Source: an uncultured Christensenellaceae bacterium (lineage in GTDB: Bacteria; Bacillota; Clostridia; Christensenellales; UBA3700). Taken from it: a stretch of DNA of 64,000 bases. Every line of letters begins with the position of its first letter. The stretch's first letter is position 1. The notes beneath the pieces were generated by a model. It was not told where the DNA came from. It did not search any database and saw only the letters and a program-made list of their open reading frames with translations. The translations under genes and the position numbers were made by a program. Shown here one piece after another: positions 42,855 through 51,277 of the stretch. The DNA is taken from NCBI GenBank assembly GCA_944383895.1, contig CALWRH010000004.1, positions 97,406 through 161,405 on the forward strand, in the 5' to 3' direction.

Positions 42855-43034
42855 TTAATCTGGATTACAATCACCATAGTCTGGTCCGCAATTCCCCGAA
42901 GGAGCATCTTCAGGCGAGCATATATCAGGATTACACCACCCACTATCTGGGTTACATGTGCTTGGATCATCATATGAAGGATTACACATTGTAATTACTC
43001 TAACGGTATCAGTAACATCTTCTAATAACAACAT
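42855..43034 (-). CDS. RiPP precursor peptide 3 (59 residues, six C-x-P motifs)
   Basis: ATG at 43034 with GAGGTG upstream. The 16-residue leader (MLLLEDVTDTVRVITM) is followed by Cys at 17, 27, 34, 39, 49 and 56, each inside C-x-P (CNPS, CNPD, CNPD, CSPED, CGPD, CNPD), so nearly every Cys is two or three residues from an Asp or Glu. That spacing recalls Cys-Asp thioether ranthipeptides such as freyrasin (C-x3-D), although the Pro is new to me. Paired with maturase 3. Confidence 0.8.
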   Translation of the reverse strand: MLLLEDVTDTVRVITMCNPSYDDPSTCNPDSGWCNPDICSPEDAPSGNCGPDYGDCNPD

Positions 43035-43051
43035 AGTTCACCTCTATTTAT

Positions 43052-43080
43052 AGTATACAACATCTTAAATTATATGTCAA
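43052..43080 (-). promoter_or_regulatory. Consensus promoter of RiPP pair 3
   Basis: Minus strand: TTGACA (43080-43075), 17 nt, TATACT (43057-43052), 17 nt before the precursor start. Confidence 0.7.
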
Positions 43081-43160
43081 TACATATAAACATCTTTTAT
43101 TACAGATATCTTACGCAAAGCAGAATATATAATAAGTATCGTAAACAAGGTAATTAATTT

Positions 43161-43192
43161 AATTTGCAACCCTTGCGTGTGCTTGTCTTGAT
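43161..43192 (+). repeat. Right copy of 32-bp direct repeat
   Basis: Same as the left copy at 35784-35815 except for C at position 22 instead of T. It runs into the CTTGATA motif and is embedded in the origin-like hairpin. Confidence 0.7.
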
Positions 43193-43238
43193 ACGAGAGC
43201 GCCGGCACTGCGTGCCGTCGCGACAAGCACACGCAAGG
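43171..43238. other. Rolling-circle origin-like hairpin with CTTGATA nick motif
   Basis: CCTTGCGTGTGCTTGTC (43171-43187) pairs perfectly with GACAAGCACACGCAAGG (43222-43238). The loop holds TTGATACGAG and an inner hairpin CGGCAC / GTGCCG (43203-43217). TCTTGATA at 43186-43193 resembles the pC194/phiX174-type nick CTTG/ATA. It lies 130 nt downstream of the rep gene. The motif is on the plus strand while rep reads on the minus strand, which is unusual. Confidence 0.55.
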
Positions 43239-43266
43239 CTGAAATCAGCAGGATAAATCAAACAAA

Positions 43267-43330
43267 GCGCGACGGAAGCGGAGTCGCACGCTGAACCGCT
43301 TTTTGCGACTTCCGCTTTTCCGTCTCGCGG
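43267..43330. other. Second large hairpin next to the origin
   Basis: GCGACGGAAGCGGAGTCGCA faces TGCGACTTCCGC with TTTTCCGTCTCGC, a long imperfect stem just downstream of rep. Possible rep terminator, single-strand origin or packaging signal. Confidence 0.45.
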
Positions 43331-43365
43331 CATTTTGTTTTTGACGTATATCCTTTTACTGTATT

Positions 43366-44400
43366 TCAGTTGCCTTTGCGCAATTTTTCTATTACGTCCT
43401 TGCTTACTGGTCCAATATACTCGCCCTCGTCCCAGCATATGAAGTTGTCAAAGAGCAATAATTTCGATTCCTCAACACCGATTTTGCAGACAATATCGTC
43501 ATCTTCGATATCAGAGTAAAAGAATTGAGGAAGACCTTTCGAATACACGATCTTCTCTCCTGTCTTTTCCATATACTTTGCCAGATATGCTATTGCGCTG
43601 CCGAGATCGGTTTTGCTGTCAACCGCCTTAAAATCAGATCTGCCGAAACGTTCGTTGAAGTACGTATTCTGGGTCGTGACCTGCACTTTGTCTTTTATCG
43701 GAGAATAGTCTTTAACGACTATCAGTTCACCAGGCATGCTTCCATCTGGAATATAGAACAAACCGTGAAAATGCAGTCTTTTCTTTTCCGGAGACCTCTC
43801 CCAAACCCCGGCATACTTCCATTTCTTTCTGTGACACATCATCTTGAAACAACATCTCAACTTTTTCTTAAAATCGCTTTCGGACAGTTTTGACCCGTCA
43901 TAGGTAAACGTGCAGAAGTAATTAAACTCCTGCAAATTTATCTTTCTTGTCAACCTGATACGCCGGCAGATAAGATTGCGTTGCTTTCTCTCAAACTGAC
44001 TGTCAACATAAAGCTTCGCAGTCTTTCTATCTTTGAAATACGGAAGCATCTCTTTGAGAATACAACTCTTTCGTTCGTTTCTTTTCAAGTTAATGTTTTC
44101 AGCATATAGTCTTTCAAACATCTCCTTTTTAGTTTCCGCTCTTAGCTGTTGACCAGATGCTTTTTTACTGTCATAGTTGTCGCTCGCAGTTAAATCGGCA
44201 TCATTTTCAATCTCTTCTTTATCGACAGAAAAAGGCAGTTCGTCAGTTTCCACCTCTTGACACTCCGACTTGATATCTCCTGTTAAAGAATCTATCTCAT
44301 CGTCAATCTGAACAGACCTTTTTTTCGCAGGACGTTCCGTGTGCGGAATAGCAATATAATGACTTCCGTCAAAATAAACTTTGCAGTTGCTGTACGGCAT
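43366..44400 (-). CDS. Rolling-circle replication initiator (HUH Rep)
   Basis: 344 residues, AAGGAGGTGAT upstream. A charged N-terminal half (about 140 residues) precedes a HUH domain: KRLHFHGLFYIP (HUH), then SAIAYLAKYMEKTGEK (Tyr-x3-Lys, the nucleophile motif). It belongs with inovirus or microvirus-like/plasmid Rep proteins that nick one strand at a hairpin origin. Last gene of the phage-like operon, 12 nt after the Zot-like gene. Confidence 0.75.
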   Translation of the reverse strand: MPYSNCKVYFDGSHYIAIPHTERPAKKRSVQIDDEIDSLTGDIKSECQEVETDELPFSVDKEEIENDADLTASDNYDSKKASGQQLRAETKKEMFERLYAENINLKRNERKSCILKEMLPYFKDRKTAKLYVDSQFERKQRNLICRRIRLTRKINLQEFNYFCTFTYDGSKLSESDFKKKLRCCFKMMCHRKKWKYAGVWERSPEKKRLHFHGLFYIPDGSMPGELIVVKDYSPIKDKVQVTTQNTYFNERFGRSDFKAVDSKTDLGSAIAYLAKYMEKTGEKIVYSKGLPQFFYSDIEDDDIVCKIGVEESKLLLFDNFICWDEGEYIGPVSKDVIEKLRKGN

Positions 44401-44412
44401 ATTATCACCTCC

Positions 44413-46521
44413 TTATTTTACGTCTTTATACAGAGTGTTAATGAAATAACTGTTCTGCATTTTGAGTTCCTCAACGGTAGCCTTTTCGGATGCGTATTCG
44501 AGATAATCGCTCAGCCCGACGTTGGTCTTCTTCGCCATATCGTTGAAGTAGTCGGAAAAACAGTCTGTCGAAAAACGACGCGAGTAAATCTTCTTGTTCA
44601 TCAGATAATACTTTTTCTTCTCGCACCGGGCATTCATTGTGCCGCGTTCTTTTTCTATACGCAAAGAACAGTAACCGAACCTGTTGTACAGCCTGATATT
44701 GCGCCTCCAAAGCCACGAAGTAACAGTCTTTAGAAGATAGACCAGCAAAGTGTTGTCTCCTCGCTTAAAACGGAAATCGTAGTACAGAGAAATAAAGCGG
44801 TTAAAGAACCACTCGCTTATCATCTCCTCAATGGTATAGAAAGGCATTGCAAGCCTCTGTTCGCTCGAATCCACAATATGGATAATATCGCACAAATCTC
44901 TTGCGTCCGCTCCCCAGGATTCCGGTCTCTGTTCGTCCGTAAAAACTTTGATAAAAGGATAATTGTCTATCGTCGCGCTGTGACGGCACATTTTCAGCCA
45001 ACTGTTGAACAAGTCGTTCTTCTGATTCGTTTCATCTGTACCTTTCTTAACTTCCTTTAATTCAAGATTATTTCCGCGCTCCTTTCCGATCTCAGATATG
45101 GCTATTACACCAAACTCAAAGCTGCCTGTTTTCGGGTTGTTTTCTATCAGCTTTTTACCTAGTCGCAAAGCGTCGAAATCTATGATATGTGCGTGTCTTC
45201 CGTCAGTGATGCCTTCCGGGAAAAAGTCCATTACCCAGACAGGAAAATTACCACGGTCTAACAGCGTATTATCTACACGGACAGAATAATTTGACACGAT
45301 AAGACTGCTTTCCGTAACGTAGACGAAATACGCTAATGCGTATGTCTTCAACACGTCGAAAAGGGCGCAGACTTTGAGTGCGTCGTTATAATAAAAGCCG
45401 TACCTCTCGACGTCGTAACCGTACAGTTGCAAGTCGGCGTTTTCGTGCCTCTCAAACCGTTCTCTTTTCTTCTTGATCCACTCCTTGACGGTAGCAAGAT
45501 TATATACCGTTCCGTACTCGATACAGAGTCTTAATTCGTCCTCAAACGCTATCCACGGGAAGTATGGAAACTTCATATCGTTGTCCTGCAAAATCTTGTA
45601 CGCCTTCTGACGGAACATTACTTCCTGAGAAAGTGCCATATCGGTAATCAATGTCGTTTTCTTCTTTCCCATGCTTCCGCAGGATATGGACACAATGGGA
45701 ACTTCATTGATAAATCCGCAGTTCTTTGCCTCGAAATATCGTAGCGTAGAATCAGCTATATTCTTTCTGATCTTATCAAAAATCAGCCATGCGACAATAC
45801 CTATGATCCACCACGGGAAAGCCTTGAATATCACCTGCAAGTCGATAAACAGTTTGCATATTTGCAGATACAGCGTGTCTATCTTATACGATACCGCGAA
45901 GTAAAAATAATACGCGAAAAACTCCACGATAATCGAAGCTATGTTGAGATTGAAACACCATATCGCCACCCATAAGACGATCAACACGTTATGCTCCCTG
46001 AGATAACCGATATAGTTTACTATATACCGCTTTAACGGCTGGTACGTCACGTTAGATACCTTCTTGAATATGCGTAATGGCAGAGTGTCTTCATTGTGTC
46101 TCGTGTTGTCTTTGCTGTACAGTTTCTTGATAATGAAAAACAAGATAAGAGTACACGGCAGCGCAATGACCAATGCCTTCGCTATGTTTCCCGTAGTTCT
46201 TCCGCTATGAACGAGCCAGGACTTGAAATTGTTCTCGTCTACCAGAAGCGAGAAATAGGCTTTTGCCTTCTGCGTAAAGCTCTCAAAATCGGCAGGCAGA
46301 AGTATATTCCAGGACATTACGTCCGAACGGCTTAAAACCGTGGCTTCCACGCTGTATCTTATCCCGAATATCTCGCAGAAGTATATCCGGACGCTGTTCC
46401 AGAGATCCTTTGCGCTCTCGGCAAATCGAAGGTACGACGTATCGAAAACGAAGAAAGCCAAAGCGACAAAAGTAGCCGTCAGAACAAAGCTCGTTATTAT
46501 GTTAGATACTTTGTATTTCAT
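44413..46521 (-). CDS. Zot/pI-like morphogenesis ATPase of filamentous phage type
   Basis: 702 residues from the ATG at 46521 (GGAAGG upstream). Four or more hydrophobic segments lie in the first 250 residues. Then comes a P-loop ATPase region with CGSMGKKKTTL as a Walker A variant and FGVIAISEIGKERGN in a Walker B-like position, and a basic C-terminus. Multi-TM Zot-like proteins are the hallmark of Firmicutes inoviruses. It could instead be a related FtsK/HerA-type DNA pump. Confidence 0.6.
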   Translation of the reverse strand: MKYKVSNIITSFVLTATFVALAFFVFDTSYLRFAESAKDLWNSVRIYFCEIFGIRYSVEATVLSRSDVMSWNILLPADFESFTQKAKAYFSLLVDENNFKSWLVHSGRTTGNIAKALVIALPCTLILFFIIKKLYSKDNTRHNEDTLPLRIFKKVSNVTYQPLKRYIVNYIGYLREHNVLIVLWVAIWCFNLNIASIIVEFFAYYFYFAVSYKIDTLYLQICKLFIDLQVIFKAFPWWIIGIVAWLIFDKIRKNIADSTLRYFEAKNCGFINEVPIVSISCGSMGKKKTTLITDMALSQEVMFRQKAYKILQDNDMKFPYFPWIAFEDELRLCIEYGTVYNLATVKEWIKKKRERFERHENADLQLYGYDVERYGFYYNDALKVCALFDVLKTYALAYFVYVTESSLIVSNYSVRVDNTLLDRGNFPVWVMDFFPEGITDGRHAHIIDFDALRLGKKLIENNPKTGSFEFGVIAISEIGKERGNNLELKEVKKGTDETNQKNDLFNSWLKMCRHSATIDNYPFIKVFTDEQRPESWGADARDLCDIIHIVDSSEQRLAMPFYTIEEMISEWFFNRFISLYYDFRFKRGDNTLLVYLLKTVTSWLWRRNIRLYNRFGYCSLRIEKERGTMNARCEKKKYYLMNKKIYSRRFSTDCFSDYFNDMAKKTNVGLSDYLEYASEKATVEELKMQNSYFINTLYKDVK

Positions 46522-46648
46522 AGGCAATCCTTCCTGATAGTGCAACAGTTTCGACAGATAGTCGGCTACCTGTGTAAACGAGATAACCGACCAGAGCTGC
46601 GATTGCGACCAAGAGGAGAATTGCGATTATCCTCTTAATCTGTTTCAT
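46502..46648 (-). CDS. 48-residue membrane peptide overlapping the Zot-like start
   Basis: ATG directly follows the preceding TAA, with AAGGAGGAGTAA upstream. The protein starts MKQIKRIIAILLLVAIAALV (one membrane segment), then a polar C-terminus. It overlaps the Zot-like gene by 20 nt in another frame. Candidate coat or assembly accessory protein, by size and position. Confidence 0.55.
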   Translation of the reverse strand: MKQIKRIIAILLLVAIAALVGYLVYTGSRLSVETVALSGRIAYEIQSI

Positions 46649-48049
46649 TTACTCCTCCTTTTTTCGTATTTTCTTGATTGCTTTTGCAATCCCTTTGATA
46701 ACGGCGCCGATGAGCTTGAACGGCAGCGTTATAAGCCAGATAACCAGCTTGATTATGTACGGCAAGACAGGAGCGCATAGGATTATGAAAAGGATTATGA
46801 TTACAAGCAAGATAATCGTGCCTGCGAGTTTCGCCCAGTCCATATCGTCAAAAGACGGCAATTCCCACTCGTTTGTGTTTTCGTTATCAGGAAGCTGTCC
46901 AGGCGCAACCGTTTGTTTGTTATCGACTACTCCGAGATTATAAACAACCCCGTCCGTCTCGAATTTTAACCGCAAAATGGTAACGTCGTTTACTTTGGTA
47001 GACTGTTCCGTAAACGAATTAGAGCCTTGAACAAACGAGTAATCGGCTTCGTAAAAGCGCAGAACCCAACTCTTATTTTCAAGATCTGCAAGTCCTTCGT
47101 CAGTCAGTTCCTCATTTTCAATAAACTCGTCAACGCTTTCTATGCGTTTCCATGTGTACTTTTTCGCAAACAGTCCGCCGCCTTCGTGTTCAACTACGGT
47201 ATCGTATGTAAGCGTTAATTCGTGTTCCTCCGCATCTTCATAAGTCATAGTGTCCTCTCCGGGATCCAACTGCGCCCAATTCGGAGTACGGTGGTAATAC
47301 CTGTAATCCTGCGTTACGAAGTAGATGTCTGCTTCGTACAAATTGTCGATAGGCAGATCCGTATCAAAAGCAACGAAATACGCAAGGCAGGACGAGGCAC
47401 ACAAGTCAAATCCGTTAGAATACTTCATGTATCCAACGTATTTGTCCGTGATCTCTATCACCTGTGTTTCGATGCAAGAATAGGACACCTGTCCGTTCAG
47501 CGTAACTGCCGTAAACAGTTTTGCGACCTTGAAAGACACTTCCGATATTTCGTTCTCGTTGGTTTCAGATAATCCGGCATCAACGTCCTTGTCGTACTTA
47601 CGGAAGATAGACGATATGTCATAGTACCTCAACACGTCTTCTTTGACTGTAAAGTCGCTGACTCGGTACTTACAGAATACTCCGTCTTTGCTGAGCAATT
47701 CCAGCTTATAGTTTTTATAATACAAGCTGTCGTTGATCGCCGTAGATATATTGATAGACGTTGCCGCATAGTCTTTTACTCCGTTAGACGGTTGATAGAC
47801 GTAGACAAGAAGTTCTCCGTCTGTACTTTCGGCTATCTGCACGACTTGCAGGCTGTAATCCTTTTCGTTAGCCGGATAAAGGCTTTCGTCAAAGTTTGCA
47901 TCGCTTTTCAGGTCGTCGACAGGACTGCTGTATTCAACACCTTCCAAAGTCGCCGCATACGCTGTCGCAGGAAACAAACCTGTCAACAGCGATAAGCAAA
48001 CGACAAGAAGAAGTGCGAATACGACATATCTTTTGTATAAATTCGTCAT
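46649..48049 (-). CDS. Secreted, membrane-anchored protein, candidate adsorption/minor coat protein
   Basis: 466 residues, AGGAGGTGCGAT upstream. A signal peptide ends near AYAATLEG, then a beta-rich Tyr/Asp ectodomain. The C-terminus has two hydrophobic segments (TIILLVIIILFIILCAPVLP, LVIWLITLPFKLIGAVIKG) and a lysine tail. This suits a pIII/pVI-like attachment protein upstream of Zot. Domain not recognised. Confidence 0.55.
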   Translation of the reverse strand: MTNLYKRYVVFALLLVVCLSLLTGLFPATAYAATLEGVEYSSPVDDLKSDANFDESLYPANEKDYSLQVVQIAESTDGELLVYVYQPSNGVKDYAATSINISTAINDSLYYKNYKLELLSKDGVFCKYRVSDFTVKEDVLRYYDISSIFRKYDKDVDAGLSETNENEISEVSFKVAKLFTAVTLNGQVSYSCIETQVIEITDKYVGYMKYSNGFDLCASSCLAYFVAFDTDLPIDNLYEADIYFVTQDYRYYHRTPNWAQLDPGEDTMTYEDAEEHELTLTYDTVVEHEGGGLFAKKYTWKRIESVDEFIENEELTDEGLADLENKSWVLRFYEADYSFVQGSNSFTEQSTKVNDVTILRLKFETDGVVYNLGVVDNKQTVAPGQLPDNENTNEWELPSFDDMDWAKLAGTIILLVIIILFIILCAPVLPYIIKLVIWLITLPFKLIGAVIKGIAKAIKKIRKKEE

Positions 48050-48064
48050 ATCGCACCTCCTCGT

Positions 48065-48664
48065 TTAGAAAGTTATCGACTCTTTGTCGAGTTCTACGCC
48101 TGTGACCTTATCCGGGCAGCAGAAGTATACCGTCACGCTCGCACTTTCGTCATACGACGTAACAACCAGTGCAAACATGTTTTCATAACGATTAACACCT
48201 GAACAATCAATTTCCGCAGTAGGATAAACCCCCTGCATGATTTCATTGAAATTTCCGAGAGGAGTCAGCGTAAAGCTGTTCTCCCCGTACTCAATATTGA
48301 ATCCCGCAGTCAGATCCTTTTGCGCCTGAAAAGACTGTTTTTCTCCGTCCACCTCAAACTCGAAGTCTTCGCCTTCAACTACGTTCGGAACGACTTTTAC
48401 CTTATATCCCGTTTCACCTTCGCTGGCAAAACCGAAAACGTATTTGACGTCAACCATGAGCGGATTTTCACTGTCAACGGAATATCCGGATGCACTGGTC
48501 AAAACGTCTTTTCCGTCAATGGTGAGATAGAACGTCTTGAATCCGCTCGAAAATCCTCCCGTGAAATAAGCGACAACACCGATAACACCGGCTAAGACCA
48601 TAACGACAAGTATGTAGCTGATGACCTTGATTACCGTATTAGTCAATTTTGCATTGTTGCTCAT
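48065..48664 (-). CDS. Membrane-anchored ectodomain protein 1 (C-terminal VTGV...ITF)
   Basis: 199 residues; one N-terminal membrane segment (VISYILVVMVLAGVIGVVAY), then a beta-rich extracellular domain ending in VTGVELDKESITF. The last 13 residues resemble the first strand of a BIG_2 Ig-like domain with nothing after it, and the next gene ends similarly. AAGGAG upstream. Confidence 0.55.
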   Translation of the reverse strand: MSNNAKLTNTVIKVISYILVVMVLAGVIGVVAYFTGGFSSGFKTFYLTIDGKDVLTSASGYSVDSENPLMVDVKYVFGFASEGETGYKVKVVPNVVEGEDFEFEVDGEKQSFQAQKDLTAGFNIEYGENSFTLTPLGNFNEIMQGVYPTAEIDCSGVNRYENMFALVVTSYDESASVTVYFCCPDKVTGVELDKESITF

Positions 48665-48675
48665 AGGCGTACTCC

Positions 48676-49794
48676 TTAGAACGTGATTTCGGTATCGCCG
48701 AGTGTTACACCTGTTACGGCAGTAGACGATAAAGTAACGTAAATAACTTTGGACAAGCCGCTCTTTTTCTCCGTGACTCTTATCGCATAACCGCAGAAGT
48801 CGTCGAAATCGACTCCGTCAGGTTCATAATCGGTGCTTCCGATATCGTGCAATTGCGCGCTTGTGGCGAAGAACTTACCCTTGTAAGACCAGTGTCCCAA
48901 CCACTCCTGCTGGCAAGACTCGTAATAGCTTTCAAAACTTTTCAGGAAATTCACTGTGATAGTGGACCCGCTTATAGTGCACGAAATAAACGTGTTTTTA
49001 AGAGAATCTACGCTCAATGTTTTGAAAGTATCGGTATTCGTAAACTGAACACCGTCCGCAGCTGACATCGTCGCGTCGCCGACAACGATATATCCGTGTC
49101 CCGTAACGCTGGTTATTTCATAATTTGAGTACGACGAATTTACGTCATGAAAATTGTTGTCTGCCTTGACCGTAATATCGTTGTTTCCGACACCGAGCAA
49201 ATACGCAGTGCCGATATCGTAACTCGCCGTAGAATAATTCGAGGAAAAACTCAACTCGGTAGGAACACCCATATATTTCACGACACAAAAAGCCTGGAAC
49301 CCGGATTCACGCGTCGTTACAATGATTTGTATGTCATACGAGAAAGCCTTCTTACAAGTAACAGTCGCAGTCGTGCTGCCATCCGATTTCGGAGTTACCG
49401 TAACATAATCGGTTACTGTGCCCGTAGCTTCGGAATCCAGCCACTTGACTGTCCAATCGACAGCTTTATTCAAAGCCGTAGAAGGATAAACTGTCGCATT
49501 GATGTTTACCGAAATACTGTTGCCGTCAGCCAATGCAAGCGCGTTAGAAGTGAAATTTAACACCGCCGGCATGGAATATACCGTATCTTCTTCGAGTTCG
49601 TTACCGTTTTCATCGGTAACTACGGCATAGGCAGACGTTTCGCTTTCTCCGGTATTCATGAATACGTCAAACGGCTTAATATCCGTAAACGCTTGCAAAG
49701 ATACCAGTACCGTACTTATTACCAGCACAAGTACAACAGCGAACGTAACCGCCCATTTGATATTGTCATATCTTTTTTCTTTGTTGTTAGTCAT
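48676..49794 (-). CDS. Membrane-anchored ectodomain protein 2 (C-terminal VTGV...ITF)
   Basis: 372 residues; an N-terminal anchor (WAVTFAVVLVLVISTVLVSL) and Ig-like, Ser/Thr-rich beta domains, ending in VTGVTLGDTEITF. Starts within the last codons of the 54-residue gene upstream. AGAGGT lies before the ATG. Candidate structural protein of the phage. Confidence 0.55.
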   Translation of the reverse strand: MTNNKEKRYDNIKWAVTFAVVLVLVISTVLVSLQAFTDIKPFDVFMNTGESETSAYAVVTDENGNELEEDTVYSMPAVLNFTSNALALADGNSISVNINATVYPSTALNKAVDWTVKWLDSEATGTVTDYVTVTPKSDGSTTATVTCKKAFSYDIQIIVTTRESGFQAFCVVKYMGVPTELSFSSNYSTASYDIGTAYLLGVGNNDITVKADNNFHDVNSSYSNYEITSVTGHGYIVVGDATMSAADGVQFTNTDTFKTLSVDSLKNTFISCTISGSTITVNFLKSFESYYESCQQEWLGHWSYKGKFFATSAQLHDIGSTDYEPDGVDFDDFCGYAIRVTEKKSGLSKVIYVTLSSTAVTGVTLGDTEITF

Positions 49795-49951
49795 TTCTTT
49801 TACCTCTCTTTTGTTTATTTTTGTAATGATTTTCTATCTCGCCGACGATACCGAACGCTACCAGGAAACAAAGTCCGACTGCGATAACAGTCAATATACT
49901 TGCCAAGAAAACGTTCGGATCTGTCAGCCAGAGTTCAAGCAGGGTCAGCAT
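49787..49951 (-). CDS. 54-residue single-pass membrane protein, candidate major coat protein
   Basis: ATG at 49951 lies 1 nt after the preceding TAA, with GAGGT upstream. Layout: mildly acidic N-terminus (LLELWLTDPNV), hydrophobic centre (LASILTVIAVGLCFLVAF) and very basic C-terminus (NKQKRGKRND). This acidic-hydrophobic-basic order is that of filamentous phage major coat proteins. No separate signal peptide is obvious. Confidence 0.5.
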   Translation of the reverse strand: MLTLLELWLTDPNVFLASILTVIAVGLCFLVAFGIVGEIENHYKNKQKRGKRND

Positions 49952-49952
49952 C

Positions 49953-50846
49953 TTATGCGACCTCGCCAGAATAGTTGATAACGACAACGTTAATAACGTC
50001 TATGTCGCAAATTACACGCGCTTCTGTACTTGAAAACACTGAATACATAAGGCGGTCGCGTACAAATTTCGTTGAGTAGAAATTGTACGACAGGAACTCA
50101 AACTCATCGCCTTCCTTCAGGTACATTTCCAGATTGTCTCCGGCATTAAGATACATCAAAGCATTTGCGTCCATGTTATTAACGGTATAGATATAGTTCT
50201 GATTGGTATCGTCCAACCCAACATACTTGCCATTGTATCTGCCGTAAATCCATGGATATCCGTATATGTTCAACGCATCGACACTGTTGCCGTCTACGGT
50301 CGCTTTTATGTATACGGGATACAAAGATGAGAGCCTGGCGGCATTTGAAGTTATTGATCCGTAATACGGAAGAACAGGATTGAATTTGCCGTTAATGAGG
50401 ATGTCTCCTTCGGATGCGTCAGCATAAGAGGACACTTTAACGATATTCGGAGTCAAAAGGTAATAAAAGTTATACCCGGTGATTCCCTTAAAATTAGAAC
50501 CGCCGTCGACGGTCTCGGATTTTATCAACTCATAGTCGGCAGTCCAATAATTTATCACGCATTTTTCGTCCGTAGAAACCGTTTTTGTAGCCATAGGCAT
50601 TATATCTGCGATATGAACGCCGCACTCAGTGCAAACGCCGTATTCGAATTGATGCTCGCACTCAGACGGTTCTTCCGTGCTCGGCAGCTCGTCTTTGATA
50701 CCTGCAGACAAATCAGGCTTGGAGAGATCAATCGAAGTCTTGACCATCAATCCGATCATAGAGAATGCAAGAATACCAATCAAGACGAATACTACGATCC
50801 ACTTAATGCTGTCACTTTTCTTGTGTTGCTGAAGTTCGTTTTTCAT
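49953..50846 (-). CDS. Membrane-anchored hypothetical protein with Cys/His cluster
   Basis: 297 residues; anchor WIVVFVLIGILAFSMIGLMV near the N-terminus, then CEHQFEYGVCTECGVHI, a treble-clef-like Cys/His set, and a beta-rich ectodomain. Third of three neighbouring anchored proteins. AAAGGAGGT upstream. No family is recognised. Confidence 0.5.
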   Translation of the reverse strand: MKNELQQHKKSDSIKWIVVFVLIGILAFSMIGLMVKTSIDLSKPDLSAGIKDELPSTEEPSECEHQFEYGVCTECGVHIADIMPMATKTVSTDEKCVINYWTADYELIKSETVDGGSNFKGITGYNFYYLLTPNIVKVSSYADASEGDILINGKFNPVLPYYGSITSNAARLSSLYPVYIKATVDGNSVDALNIYGYPWIYGRYNGKYVGLDDTNQNYIYTVNNMDANALMYLNAGDNLEMYLKEGDEFEFLSYNFYSTKFVRDRLMYSVFSSTEARVICDIDVINVVVINYSGEVA

Positions 50847-50915
50847 GTTTTACCTCCTTTGAAAAAGGCGGCAAGCACCTTCATATGCAAGCCGCCTACG
50901 TTGTTTTATTGCGCT

Positions 50916-51272
50916 TTATCTGAGCAGCATGTCCAAAAGCGCTTTGTCGGACTTACGCGCCGGCTTGACTGCACATTCGTACACTTCGCCGTTTTCGTCC
51001 GTACTCTGTACCGCATACGTATTGCCGCTGATCGTTCTGCCGGTAACGTCGTCTTTGATTTCGTACGGCTTTACCACGAGATCCGCCGCCATAGCTTCTC
51101 CGAATACTATATCCAGCACGGCATATCCGCCGATGTCCGGGGGCATAATGCCGGCCCTCACTTCTTTACCTCTGACGGTGCCTTTGATAAAGTACGAGAA
51201 GAAAGTCTTGCCGTTCTTTTCGTAGGTGTCGCGTTCGACCACGATTCTGTTCGTTACATTATTCTTTGCCAT
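50916..51272 (-). CDS. Candidate single-strand DNA-binding-type phage protein
   Basis: 118 residues, AAAGGAGG upstream. A beta-rich, mixed-charge protein (RDTYEKNGKTFFSYFIKGTV ... RKSDKALLDML) with OB-fold-like strand spacing. Inovirus genomes have a gV-type SSB in this neighbourhood. The fold is inferred from pattern only. Confidence 0.4.
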   Translation of the reverse strand: MAKNNVTNRIVVERDTYEKNGKTFFSYFIKGTVRGKEVRAGIMPPDIGGYAVLDIVFGEAMAADLVVKPYEIKDDVTGRTISGNTYAVQSTDENGEVYECAVKPARKSDKALLDMLLR

Positions 51273-51277
51273 GTGTT

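Noticed and set aside
35784..43192. CRISPR or transposon with terminal inverted repeats
   Set aside because: Only one pair of direct repeats, no spacers and no terminal inverted repeats; no transposase gene in the segment.
43154..43438. Minus-strand frame of 94 codons over the origin region
   Set aside because: Covers the inverted repeats and the rep end; no ribosome site, composition typical of non-coding hairpins.
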